This document shows positions 39,601 through 52,239 of a stretch of DNA of 64,000 nucleotides, piece by piece (the stretch's first letter is position 1; each line of letters begins with the position of its first letter). The notes below the pieces were generated by a model. The model worked only from the letters and a program-made list of their open reading frames with translations. It did no database searches and was not told the origin of the DNA. This DNA comes from Orthonyx spaldingii (Eukaryota; Chordata; Aves; Passeriformes; Orthonychidae): contig VZTJ01004779.1 of the NCBI GenBank assembly GCA_013397795.1, positions 1 to 64,000 on the forward strand. The letters run 5' to 3'. The translations under genes and the position numbers were made by a program.

Positions 39601-42190
39601 AGTACTTTCCTGAGGTCTGTTCTCATTGAGCATTGCATTATTGCTTTACTTGGATCAGGAATACTATTTCAAACTGTTTCTCCAATGCTCTCTGTTTATG
39701 ATACACCGTGGAGTAGGCTCAGTGTGCTCAACCTGAATTCCCTTTGGGTGGAGCTGAACTTCAGTGAAGTCTCCCAAGTATTCACTTGCTCTGCCCCCAA
39801 GTGAGTGGGATCTCAGGCCATGGAACAAGACAAGACTTGGCCTGAAATCTCCTTTTCTTCCCTATGCTTGAAATGTGTGTGCCATGGGCACGGGGTGCTC
39901 AACACCATCTGATTTGGATATGGTGTGCTCAGCGCTGTCTGGTTTTGCTCTCCAAGGCTGTTCACATTGCTAAACCTGACTGGGGAACAGAAACGTAATC
40001 CCTCTGTTTCTGTCTTTGTGCTTACCAAATAAAGTTGTTATGAAATGTAAATGCCTGAGAACATGAACCCTGGAAAAACTTGGTGTCAATCACTCTATGG
40101 TAATACACATGTAATGAAATGCAAATGTCTGTTTATAAAATTAGCTTCACAAGGAATTGCTTAGTATCTGTTGGATTGATATTTTTCAAAGATCAAGATT
40201 AAAGCAGATATATGCATGTTACTTTTCACTTAAATGAACAAGATTACACAAATTTGGTTGGAGAACAACCATCCTTGCCACAGACTGCATTACTGCAGTC
40301 AAGCTTGTTTTACAATTGACACTTGTTAGAAAATCATTTCATATTCAGAAAAATGAGTAGGTTTACCAGACAGGAACAGGAACATACTGACCTCATCTAA
40401 ATTGGTACAGGCTCATGGGAGCACTTTTGATGAAGATTTTATAAAAATGTCAGACAGAATGATTTTACAGACAGCAGACCCCATGAACCCTCATATGGTA
40501 TTTTCAAAAGTACTTGCGTGCACTTGTAAGATGATGAATGCACTAATAATGTGAGAGAGGAATGAAGCAGGCTGCAGAAGATCTAGCTGGCTGTACATTA
40601 AAGATAAAAAAAATATTTCCTGTTGCTCAGATTTTTTAATTTTAAAACCATCCAAATGTCAAGAGACAGGATTATGACCTCTTTGAACTTGTTACCATTC
40701 TAGTATTGGAGTGCTTGCAACTGAAATATTATGGTTCAATTCCAACAAACAAACACATAATTCCAGATAAAAACACACACTTTCTTCCCTACTCTGTTAT
40801 TACTCTAAACAAACTTGGAAGGCTAGAGTGTCTCCAGAGAGTAATCCATCCAAAGATTATTCAAGAGCTAAAACAGGAGGAATTAATCCCGTTCTGAGGA
40901 TGTCTATCTCTCTAGTTGAAAAGGGAACATAACTTGTAGTATCTGCTGACTAGTTAGGTAACCATAGCTCAGTACGACAATTCGCATACTCAGTGTCTCC
41001 TTAAAATTTTGTGGCAGATGAGAAAATTCCCTTAAAAATCTTTCTATCAGCGCTGGCTTCTGTTTTCAAGTCCTAATTCTTTCCTCTTTTTTTTTATTTA
41101 ACTTATTAGGATTACACACATATGATATCACTCCATTGACACAAATGGGTGTTTGATCAGATTTCTGAGTTTAGGTGAATGCTGTTCACCATAAACCATG
41201 AGCTCTTCTTCCTTCCCAGCCTTGTCCTTGTCTAGAATGAGCCCAGACCTCATTAATTAAACATCATTGTCAATGCTGCTTCGAAAGGCTCACATCAGCT
41301 GCTCTCTGATGGCCAGATGGGACCAGAGTCAATGAAGAAACAGTCTTGTGGGCCATTGGACGTCAGTGTCTTGTACAATATTGTAAACCTCAGGGCATTT
41401 CCTGACCTTCATTGCTCCACCAACCTCTTTGCAACACTGGGAGTACCACTGAGAAAGTGAAAAGGTAAAATCAGTGTAACCACAGCTGCCTTGGGCACCA
41501 TAATAAATCCTGCTGCCCCAGCTGGAGTGTTAAATCTGTGATTAGCCAGTGTTTCTATGGGTAGGAATGAAGGTTTCTGCGCTGCTGTACACTTGTACAT
41601 TCTCACTCATCACAGAACCAAAGGCAAAGAAACCCTACTGGTTAGCCAGTTGAATTTTCCTGGTTTTGAAATAGGGGCTCAGCTAGTCAGTATATTTAAA
41701 AGGCAGTACATCCTTCCCAAAATTACATCACATTATTTTTGAATATACAGTAATTCCTTTTTTTTAATGGAGAAAATTAGCAAGAAGTTAATTTTAATTC
41801 AGTTTACCTCTCTTTAAAGCAAGTGTTCAAAACCATTTTGCAAGGCTTTTGTATGAGTTCACAGATTAATTCAGATCCTTTGAACTGCTATATGGCTACA
41901 TATTGAACATTTACGTCAAAATAAAGATTAAAATTTCTGGGATTTTAGAAATACTTGTTTTATTTTCTTAAACTAAAAGTTCCATTTGAAACAAAGGTAG
42001 ATAGTTATATTTTATTAATATTTCCAGTAGTGGAAGTATGAATATAATTTCTTCCTGTTGTTGTTTACCTTAAAGAAATTCTTTGAAAGAAAAATCCATA
42101 TGTGTAGAAGGCAACTCTGGACATCAGATGTTTTAGTTAAAATAGTCACACCGTGGTTGCAAAGTAGCATATTCTTAACTTTATTTCCAG
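33670..42190. other. Intergenic DNA
   Basis: About 8.5 kb with no exon or RNA gene that I can support. It is AT-rich, with a T24 run at 36,414. A segment near 39.7-40.05 kb has an AATAAAG late in a more GC-rich block and might be another old LTR, but its ends are not recognisable. Confidence 0.55.
36414..36437. repeat. Poly-T run of 24
   Basis: Uninterrupted homopolymer, the longest in the window, followed by GCCCCCTGCAG. It is probably length-polymorphic. Confidence 0.85.
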
Positions 42191-42260
42191 ATCATAGAAT
42201 ATTCCAGGTTGGGAGAGACATAAGTCATCAAGTCCAAATTAACTTGCAATTATGCTCTTA
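42191..42260 (-). repeat. CR1 LINE 3'-end fragment
   Basis: ATCATAGAATATTCCAGGTT, then GGGAGAGACATAAGTCATCAAGTCCAA, match the reverse complement of a degenerate CR1 3' end. The body is lost after about 70 bp. Confidence 0.65.
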
Positions 42261-42779
42261 ACTTTTGGATCATCAGATTTGTGTGTTTTGGTTGGATATT
42301 TTTTTAAATTTTTTTTTTGAGGGGAATATTTGATCCATGTTGTTTTGTTTTTCCTTGAGATCTGTTTTAAAACAGAAAAGTATTTCAGGGCAATCTCAGC
42401 TATATCAGAAATAACAAGTCCTGATGTGCCTCAGGTGCAGTACGAGTCTCTGTCCAGCCAGAGCTGTCCAGTGCTCTAAATTTCAGAAGGCTTATTAGCT
42501 AGAATCCAGTGCTGTACCTGAGCAGGATAAATCTGTTCTTGCTACATTTATTTCAGCTATGCAACATTTCCAGCTTCATAGTAATGGGGATTCGTGGTAG
42601 TCTGAGCTTTATAAATTGTAAAAAAGTAAGCTTATGCAATGAGTTTCAAGGCATGGGTATTATGAGAATTTTTCATCACCTGGACTATCCCACTCCTCCT
42701 TTTTTTTTTTTAATGGAGACTCATCTCCATAGTTATCCTATCAGGTATCTCACAGCCCAGAGATAATTACATCCAGAAC

Positions 42780-43900
42780 AAACAACAAGCCTACCTTCTC
42801 AGTTTGACTCCTCTCCAGCCTGCTGGCCTCAGCTCTTTAGTTCTTGACACAGCAAATTCTAATCACAAACTTAACTCAGAAGAGCAGCAATTCTTGTTAG
42901 TCCCTGCACTAAGTCTGACCTATTAAGATACCATCCTAGCCCTGCTAATCTTGGAAATTCAATCAATAAACCTGGCTCTGCTCTTTCAGGTGCCTGCCCT
43001 AACACAGCCATTGAACACAAGTGCAGTGACCTTCCTGAGTCCTGATATCAATCAAATGCCAAATGCCACTGCTGGCATTGACCTTCATCGTCTCTCTGCA
43101 GGTTTTGTAGGATCTCTCAGTGAACCACAGTGGTCAGACTTGATTCTAATTCTAAACCAGATTCTGACATTGGTATAAAAACAAGATATTGTAATGACGT
43201 TGATTAACTTGAGCAATAATCACGAACATACAGCTCACTTGATTTGTTACTTTCCAGTCATACCTTTCTTCCAGTGGCTGGATCTGGATCTAAAGACAAA
43301 AACATGTTTTTTGACTCATGCTGGTTTATTCTCGTACACTCAGGTAATTAAGCTTACCCCAGACAAATTCAGCCAGTTTTCCTAAAGACTGACTCTAAGC
43401 CTGATTCAAATGTAACACTAACCCTAACAAAGCCAACCAGCAACCCTCTGTTGGCATTCACTCCTGCTTAGTACAATAAAATACAATAATTCTTCCTAAA
43501 GCCTAATGCCAAACCTATATTAACATAGTAGTTTATTAGCTCCGTTTAACCAGGACCAGAACAAAATATATCTAAAAGCCCAGCTCTGTGTGCCATGCAG
43601 AATTCATACTTGTCATTAATTCTCCTACTTCAGCTGTCCCAAACCCCACCACAGGCCTAAGCACAGCCTTAGCACAACAAAGCACTCACCCCTCACAGTC
43701 TCAGAATAAATTATACACTGAACCTGGCACAATTAATGCAGAAATTAGTTCTTCAACCCCTGCTATCCTGAGTTCTAACTCTGGGTGAAAATAATACCTC
43801 CCTGCACCTTGAAGGATCAGGCCAGCCTTTCTTCCTCTCCCAGGGATGACCTGGAAGTCCTGACACCCCATGATTCACCTACCCTGTTCAAGATTGCTCA
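42780..43900. other. C-rich, CTAA-enriched tract
   Basis: The + strand is clearly richer in C than G, with many CCTAA, TCTAA and CTAACC-like words. By hand count I find about 16 CTAA and 6 TTAG between 42,780 and 43,800. It reads like a strongly decayed tandem array, but no fixed period could be established by eye. Short open frames across it are compositional. G-rich sequence follows at about 45.8-47.0 kb. Confidence 0.35.
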
Positions 43901-46900
43901 TCACTGTTAGAGATGCAGCATTTTCAGGCATAACCATGGGATTGTTCCACACCTAACCACAGCCATAATGAAAACTGTTCTAATTCATTCTCCTCCTGAA
44001 TCCTGTGTAAGGTATTTGCCCATGTCAGCAATAACCTTTATTGATCTTAGCAGAACCAAAATATACAGTTGTCTCCACTGTTCTAAATTTTACTGCTGCT
44101 CTAGCAGTGGTGGCAGGGATCTCCTGACAGCTCCTGGTCTGACAAAGGGTCCCGGCTGGGCGTTTTCAGAGAAGTCACTCACACTACTAATGTGCAGCTT
44201 AATGTTAATTCTTGAGCCAGTGACAGATTCTGCTGTATACTGTCAAGAAGAGATTAAGACTAGAGTTGGAGGACTGGAGAGCAAAAAGGCACTGGGAGAT
44301 TTATTGCTCACTCCTGTGAGGCTGGGGTAGGAGTTTTTCACAAGTGGATGTTTTAAGGCACTGTTAGGAATTGATGAGTGGTGGCACTGTAATTACTTTA
44401 GGGTTAAGACTAGAAGTATCAGGATTTAAAGAACAAAGTGTATCTATATCATGACATCCACAGAGTTAGGATGCAACACTTATGTGCTAATATTATCAGT
44501 CTTTTCCCCTTGCTCTGACAGGCTCCACGGGGAAAACCAGCTTCTGCCCTCATGAAGGGCAGCAGTCATGAACACCAGGCTTAATCATAAATTCTAACAC
44601 AAATTCTGCTGGGTAAAATCTTAGTGTTATCATCAGTATCTTCAGTTCTCTGTGAGTCCTCAGACTTCATGTTGGTCACAGGCCACAGATAGCCTAGAGG
44701 CAGTCATACTGGCATTATAGAATCAAGCAGGTTACTAGATCAGAAACGTGTGCTTTCAGATTTTCAGATTCAGAAGAGACTCAGGTAGCATTCGTAAAGG
44801 CAGGAACCAAGCATATTTAACAGAAATAGTAGTCAGGTTTATTTAATGCATCAACAGAAGTGTTTGGATTGTCAAATTACAGCCTCACAAATAATCAGTG
44901 ACCCATTCCTCCCATCAAACACCTAGCTCCTCCCAGGTTCCTGCAGAAGTCAAACAAATGTTGGATGTTGTCATTTTATATAAAGAAGAATGATTCTTTT
45001 TCTTTAACAAGCTACAGGTTGTTGAAACTTTTCCCCATCAGTTTTCCACTGATATCGCTTTGTCTGGCAATTTATAGAAATAGCTATAAGAACAGCAAAC
45101 TAACCATAATCCCTCCACAAAAAAAAAAGCAAACAAACAACAACAACAACAAAAAAAACCACAAACCTCTAATTTTTCTTTTTCACATGCAATCAAGACC
45201 AAGTATCTACACAACTTTCCAATTTACACAAGATTATATGTTTATACCCATTCATCTTCTGACCCATCACTGGTTACGGTAGGCTCTAATGCTGGTTCAC
45301 TTGAAGATTAGGGCCTTCATATATTAAAGTTCACTCCCTCCAACTCCTGCTGTCTTAAATGGCAAAGCAAAATCAAGTTCTAATTCAAATTTTGCCACTC
45401 CCAACTATAACACCTTGTTTATTCTCACCCCATGCTCTCCTGCTTGCCAAGGCTGGAGGGAAGAGTGTTCATAGATGTGAAAGACAATTACTGGTCTAAG
45501 ATGTGCAACTGTTTCAGAGTGAGGACTAGGCTAGCTTATATTTTAAGAGGATTTAGGACTGCTTTATATACTGCAGTAAAGTTTTTGTCTTGAATACAAT
45601 CCAGACAAAAGAAGAATAATGAATAAACTCAGCCGTGCAAGGCTGGTGAGAATGCTCTGGTGGAAAGAAAGAAGTATCATATTGTAGTCTGGACCAGGAT
45701 GAGTTCACTTGTCAGCAAAATATATTAAAGTTTGAGTCAGTAATGTCTAAATAAATAGTTTTACTGCTTAAAACATCCTGTATCCTTGTGGCTAAGATGA
45801 TGAAAACTTACAGAAAATCTTAATTTTCTTTTAATAAATTCTGGATGAGGAAGATGTGGCTCAGCTTCAGTTCAGGGGTTAGGACAGGAAAGACTGAATA
45901 ACTAAGATTATTGCTATGGTTAGACAAAGGTTTACATTTAGTAACAAGGATCATCTCTGATCTAAGGACAGAGTTTTTGCTTTTTGAGAGAAGCAACATG
46001 GAAGGTTTGTAGGGTTGGGCTGAGCTGCAATCGTGTAGTTTCAACTTGAAGGGTAGTCCTAAAGAAGAAAAGGAAGGGTATTAGAGTTCAGAAGATACTT
46101 GGTGTCCAGAGATAGATTACAGTTTGGGAGTTAGGGCTGTGTCTGTAGCCATCCAAATTTATAGAGTTAAGATCCTGGGTGTCAGCAGGAACTGAGATTA
46201 TGATTTATGATCTTAACTCATATTGGTGTAACTAGGCCATGATTTTGGTATAACATTGATCAGTTCTCAAGCTACAAGCAGCAGTTGATCAGGTACATTA
46301 AATTCTAGATCCTCTCAGGCAGTTAATACTGGGATCAAAGGCATTAGCAGAAACAAATAATTCAAAACCTAATTTTTGGTGATATGATAGTAACCCATGG
46401 AAATTTGTAGACTAATTATGTTTCAAGTTGCATTATGGGTTTGGCTGAGGTTAAAGGCAAGAGACCTCAATCTCCTTTTAGGAAGTGCAAGGAATGAGGA
46501 CTCACATGAAGCCTGTTTGAAAATGCAAAAAGTTGTGACATCATTCTGACAGCAGGCAGGATTTACTGCACCTCTGGAAGCAATCAAGTTTCGTGTTGAT
46601 GTTGGTGTTAGATTTGGAGTTAGGACTCAGCAGAACCTGAAATGCCAAGTTGGTTGCTCAAATACCACAGGACACAAGTAAGGGTTTGTAATGATGTATT
46701 GCCACCAGCTAAGGGGATAATGAGGTACTCTCTGTAGTGGTAATTTGGCCCCAGTGCAGATTGCAGTCAGAAGTGCCTACATGGGAAATATCCTAAATTC
46801 CAGTACTAAAATGATGATTAGTGACAATAGGAATGTTTAACGGAGACACATGGGAGTCTTAAGGTTATGGCAGCTAATTGAGAGTTAGGAATTCATTTTA

Positions 46901-47160
46901 GGGGAGCAGGGACTAATGATTGATTTAAATTCATTGCTGGTCCTGACTGGGCAAAGGCAATTGTTGGTAACTTGAATACTTTGTTGCCATTCCAGGGTAA
47001 TAGCAGTGTTTGTGGTGCATGAGTAGCCATGTTTCCATGTGTGTATATGTAAAGATCTGTATATGTATAAGAATATATTTGTACAGAATATATGTATATA
47101 TACAGGTATGAAGGTATTCACAGAGTTAAATTTTGACTTAGGACTGAATCTAAGTTAGTT
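43901..47160. other. Mixed tract ending in G-rich sequence
   Basis: The C-rich character continues in patches to about 45.4 kb. From about 45.5 to 47.1 kb the + strand is richer in G and purines (words such as GGTTAGG, GTTAGG and AAGGAAGGGTA). A CAA simple repeat lies at 45,119-45,160 and a TATATGTA-rich stretch at 47,040-47,105. No gene is recognised. Confidence 0.4.
45119..45160. repeat. A-rich CAA/CAAA simple repeat
   Basis: An A run followed by CAAACAAACAACAACAACAACA and a second A run. Confidence 0.8.
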
Positions 47161-50100
47161 TTCAGGAACAGTTCCAAACTGAAGGTGCTGAACAATTGAC
47201 AATTGTATCTTAATTTCTTACATTCTTGAAGAAAGAAGTCATTTTGGGGCAGTCTATGTTATTAAGCATGGAAATAGAATTCAAGCCACCAGACTTCCCA
47301 GAACACTGACTCGTAGCTGAATTTGGAAAGCACTACCATGTCTCTGAGACACAAACAGATTATATATACTTCAGAAGTCAAACAAGGCTCCCCTGGCTCT
47401 CATTTTAACATATATGTGCAACTATGAAGGCAATAAAATTCAGGACTGCCTTTAGCCACAGCTGAAAGCTTGGCAGCACTGCAGGAGAGACCACAGAGTC
47501 CAACAAACAGTGAGTGCAAGCACCAGCTTCAATCCTGCCCTGCCAGTCCGCCTGAAACATGCTTCTCCTCACAACCTGCCTGACTTTAACCTTAGCTTAG
47601 CCAGTGACAGCCTGGAGAACTGCAGCCACTCCAGCTCAGGGAACACCTCTCTCCAGCTCAGCCTGGTGTCTGAGCCCTGTCTGCAGTTGCTCCATGCAGC
47701 ACCAGCTCACAGGAGGAGGGAAGGGAGCAGCCAGTGCCTTGCCTTTAGACCTCCACTAAATCTGTATTAGTAAAGGCATCAAATTGCATTTCCTTTCAGC
47801 CTAGGATAAATCATCCAAGCAGGCAAGAATAGAAAGATTTAAATTTCTACAGTCTGTTCACTGATTTGTTTGTTGTTTCCTCTCTTCAACACCCATTGCA
47901 TGAATATATGCAGAAAAGAGGAGCATCTAGCTTAATTATTCCACTGAAAACATCAGTTTGGGGCTCCAAAGCGAGTCCGGGTAAAAGGAGAATTTTAAAA
48001 TAATTAGTTCAGGGTACAACATTGTTTCTTACAAAAGTAGGGATCAGATAGAAGCAAGTAATTACTTCATTGGTTACATTGTTCTCTCTTGTTAACATAT
48101 AAAACCAATTATGAAAAATGAAGATATTTTAATATAATTACTACATTGATTCAATTTTTCTTGTTCTTTTTATTTCAAAAGAGCATGACAGATAAGTTGC
48201 TACTATAATCAGTTTGAAGTGAATTCTGTGCTGGTAAATGAGGTCAGACTAATGGTCTTCATAAATGAAGTTTTGTGAAGTAGTGCTAGTGAGAAAATGT
48301 TTTACTTCCTCTACAGAAAAATTTGGAATTTTTTTTTAATATAAATAGAAATGCTTAATTGAGTTACATTTATTTAGAAATGTGACAATGATTCCCTATA
48401 AGATTGAGAATATAAATGCCATTTTACTACATTTTCCTATCAGTTTGTTTTAGTACTGTGGCTATATATTTAAATATACACTCTACCTATTTTATCATTA
48501 TTTTCATGGTTGTTAAAGTAAATGTTGCATCATTTAATCTGGTGAAATATGTGAAATTTAATAAGGGAGAGTTTGTCCAAACAGGGCACCTAACATCTGT
48601 AATTTCTTACTCTCTTATTGAAATAGAAACCAAAACATTCATAGGATGAGAGAAGCTGAATGGAAAAACACTTTTGAAGTGAATTTCTATTATTGCATTT
48701 GACACTTCCTATGGTAAACTACTTTTCAATCTAATAAATGTATTTGTGAAAAAAGTTCCCTAGTTCTGACTGAAAACCCATTTCCATTAAAATCAGTGCA
48801 TAAGCTCCTGTAGGCTGTGAAGGGTCTGAGACTTCAGCTATTCTTGTGTGTATTCTTATACTGAGTCAGGCACAGGCACACAGGCAGAGGGTTCCTGCCT
48901 GAGTAAAGTGGGCCATGGTGGTGTGGGTTTCTAAAATCCTCATTCTTCTGCCCATCTCCACTTCTTCTCTCTCTTCTTCAAAAGCTGCACGTGTGTTTGT
49001 ATATTATAAGACAGGATCGGCATGAGCTCATAACCTGAAATCAGGCTCAAGAGAAAGAATCACAGCCAGAATGAGGTACCTGCTTGTCTCTTTTTAGCTA
49101 CCTTGGAGAGCTCTGCTCAGCCCTTTGCCCTTTGTGGCAAGGGACCCTCAGGACAAAACACCTCAACCAGGGTTTTAGTTCCTAAAAGATTGGAAACCTC
49201 ATTTCTCATGCCCCTTATCAAGTGAACTTAAGAAACTACTTTTTTAGTATTTTAGGCAAAGCATTTAATTCTTTTAGAAGAAAAGGGAAGATTTAAAGCA
49301 CTGTAAATCTTATTTTCTGTCATAATTTTGGAGCTGTTAAATAAAATTCATTACTTCTGGTTCGTTTTGTGGGAAGTGTTAATCAGAAAGGCAGTGCAAC
49401 TGTAGAAGCCTTTTCATCACATATAAGCACTTTCATCATTAAATGTGGACTCCAATCCTATTTAAGTAAAAGACATTTTGGCAGCACTACCCATGTGTTG
49501 TTTAAAAAGTGCCCATCCTCCCCTGTAGTTCTTTATGGCATAAGGAATTATTTCACAGATAAATTGATCAGCTGAAACTCACTCTTCCACAGTGGAAAAG
49601 TTCAGGGTTATAGAAAAACATTGTCAGTTTCAGAGCTAGTTCCTGTTTTTACATTTCTCAGTAGGAACACAGTTTTCCTCTAATAATTATAAATTCTTTT
49701 GTGGACACATGATGTCACCTGAGTACATGGATAGAGCTGAATAAATGTTGTCAAGAAATGGACAGAAGTTACCCTTAGTTGGATAAAGATGGACACAGTC
49801 CCATTCTAAACCCTTACAAGCAGTTGCCATGTGGCAAACTCAAAGCTTTATCAGCTTCTAGACAAAAAGAGATATCAATTACACTTTCCTGAATAATAAA
49901 ATGTTTTCTGAAGTTGTCTATTTTTCCAGTGCTGAGGAAAAGTGACAGAAAAATCTGACATAAACATCAAAAAAGAGAAAAAAAAAATCGGAGCTAACAC
50001 AGTCTAACACATTAACAAATTATAGATTGAGAAAATAAAAGCCCTGGTTTCCTCCTAGAGTTCTTGCAAACATTTGTACAACATGGAGTCTTCACAAAGT

Positions 50101-52239
50101 TTTTGGAAGTGTTGGGCTCACAAAACTGACTCTGCTTCCATAAGTGTCAATGGGAATTTTGCAGTGAATCTTGAAGAGTTACACAATTACTTTTGAAACT
50201 GTGATATCATGCTAGATATCTATATTTAATAATTTCAGGGGAAAAAATGTACCACTACTATTAGATAACTCTTGATTTCATGTAATCCATATGTATACAC
50301 AAATTTCAGTTAAAACTATGTAAGATCATGGCAATGTGCAAATGGAGAGACTGTGAAATTAGAGTTATTAATAATAAATATGTCTGTCCCATTTGGAAAG
50401 ATTTGGAAAAAATGATAATTCAAAACCACACTATGGGACTCATTTTGTTTAACGCACCCTTCTTGGTATTTGAATGAATAAAAGCAAATTGAAATGCCTT
50501 CATTAAACACAAAAAGAAAAAAGAAGAAGAAAAAATATCACCCATGCATACATTATTTGCAGAGGCAAACTCTATTTTCTGTGTTTCAGGTCTTAATTCC
50601 AATATTCTGCAAGCATGAAGAAGGAAATAAGAAAAATGGAGATGATCTTAGATAGAGATTCTCAGATTATATCAGTTGTTGTCGCTTTCCTAGTACTAAT
50701 AGTATTTTCAGTTCTGCCATTCTGTCTTAAGAAAGTAATTAAGAGAAAGAAATAAAAATAATTTATAAAACTTAATTATTTTGATGGACTTCAATGGACA
50801 AGCTTTTTTAATGTGCTTGCAAGACACAGTTTATAGGATAGAAATTCATACGAAGCATACATAATGAAAGTGATATATAAAATAACAGATGCCATTACAA
50901 ATATTCACATTTCATAAAACAGAATAAGTGGAGGGACATTAAGTAAAAATTGGATAAAATGTAAAGAGTTTCTTTCTTTCTGGAGGAAAATGTAATCATT
51001 GGGATCCAAGGCATGCAAGAAACTTTTACCTTTATGTGGATAATAATAACATCCATACTGTGTCAGTCAGGAAAAAAGGATCAAGCATTAAACTTTCATC
51101 CTTCCTGTCTTAAACTAAGGAGGAAAATAATCCACAGTAATTGTTTTGCTAAGGGAGAATGTATCCAAGTGAATCACAGAACAAAAAATAGTTGAGGTTC
51201 TGCACTGACAAATACTGCCTCACAAGAGAGGAGGCTCTATAGGGTCAGCTGGCTGGTGCTAGGGCACCTTTCTGAGGAGCAGGAAGGGAGGACAATCCCA
51301 TCTGCTTTTTCCTGAAGTACAGAAAATTCTTTGAGAACGGAATATTTTTTTACTGTCATTTTTCTTGCTTGCTTGTGCTGAACTTATGCCTGACCAGAGG
51401 TGCAGCACATACTCAGGTGCAGGATGTGCATGGTGAGATTCAGAGAGGACTCACCATTGGGGCCATGACTGCCAGTAAGTGCCTGTTGCTTTACTTCATT
51501 AGGCACAAGCGCAGAAAGCAATGCATTCTGCCATGTATAGCCCTCAAAAACATTATTATTGTTCACACTGAAGCGTATATGAGCTGTCTTGAAAGAAAGC
51601 ATTCGGATTTCCCACTATGAGTAAAGCACCTGCTCTGATGCTTTTAGAGGAATTAATGAAACCCCTAAATCTCAGAGCAGTTTCCTGATAGACTTAATGA
51701 ATAGCTGTCAGCACAGCTGGCACTAATTGGCATGCTTCTGGGTACCCTGAAGGAGAAAGAGCCAAGTGCATCATAATCTCATACTTCTTTGATTTATAAA
51801 TGTTCAGAGTCAGACTGACACTTCATTTCTGGGGCAGTACATTGATATTTGTATTTTTGTTTGTGTGCCGATCCTTGTTCTGTGCACATGCAGAGACAGT
51901 AATGTCTCCAAAATGTCAGTTTCGTGCTTTTCCAGAAAGCCCTGTGGAAGGATTCTAACAAGAAAATGATTGTGTGGGCAAGAAGGAAAAAGAAAAACCT
52001 TCAAGTTGTAAAAGGAAAAAATATCTAACTTGCTTGTGATGCTTGCAGCCTCAATTTCATCAATCATCTAGCTATTGTGCTAATTCAAGTAAATCTAAAC
52101 GTCATTGAGTCTGCCCAGACCAGCTCTCATGAGGTCACCGACTTTTAAAGCTTTGCCACAGTCAGAAGTTTCTTGCGAGTAAGTGAGATTTAAGTGCAAG
52201 TTGCATGTTTGACAGGTTATACCTGTCTCAAAGAGAGAA
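47161..52239. other. Intergenic DNA with one micropeptide-like ORF
   Basis: No known gene is recognised. A GC-richer island near 47.5-47.77 kb contains an 86-codon open frame without a recognisable domain. The only frame with protein-like organisation is the 46-codon one at 50,615-50,755, listed separately. Confidence 0.5.
50615..50755 (+). CDS. Candidate 46-residue single-pass membrane micropeptide
   Basis: Not recognised as a known gene. The frame starts ATG AAG AAG GAA and ends AAG AGA AAG AAA TAA. The predicted peptide has a charged N-terminus (MKKEIRKMEMILDRDSQ), one hydrophobic segment of about 20 residues (residues 18-37, IISVVVAFLVLIVFSVLPFC) and a basic tail (LKKVIKRKK). This layout resembles small membrane regulators, but no specific family matches. 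TTTTCTGTGTTTCAG ends at 50,589, 26 nt before the ATG, and would serve as a splice acceptor; AATAAA (50,751-50,756) overlaps the stop codon. Such short frames are common by chance in AT-rich DNA, and no transcript evidence is available here. Confidence 0.2.
   Translation: MKKEIRKMEMILDRDSQIISVVVAFLVLIVFSVLPFCLKKVIKRKK

Noticed and set aside
39690..40050. Possible additional LTR ending in an AATAAAG-bearing R/U5
   Set aside because: It is GC-richer with a polyadenylation-like hexamer, but no TG/CA termini or similarity to the other LTRs could be identified by eye.
45840..46900. Interstitial telomere-like TTAGG array
   Set aside because: Hand counts gave about 12 TTAG against 10 CTAA, so there is no word asymmetry; only the G-over-C bias remains.
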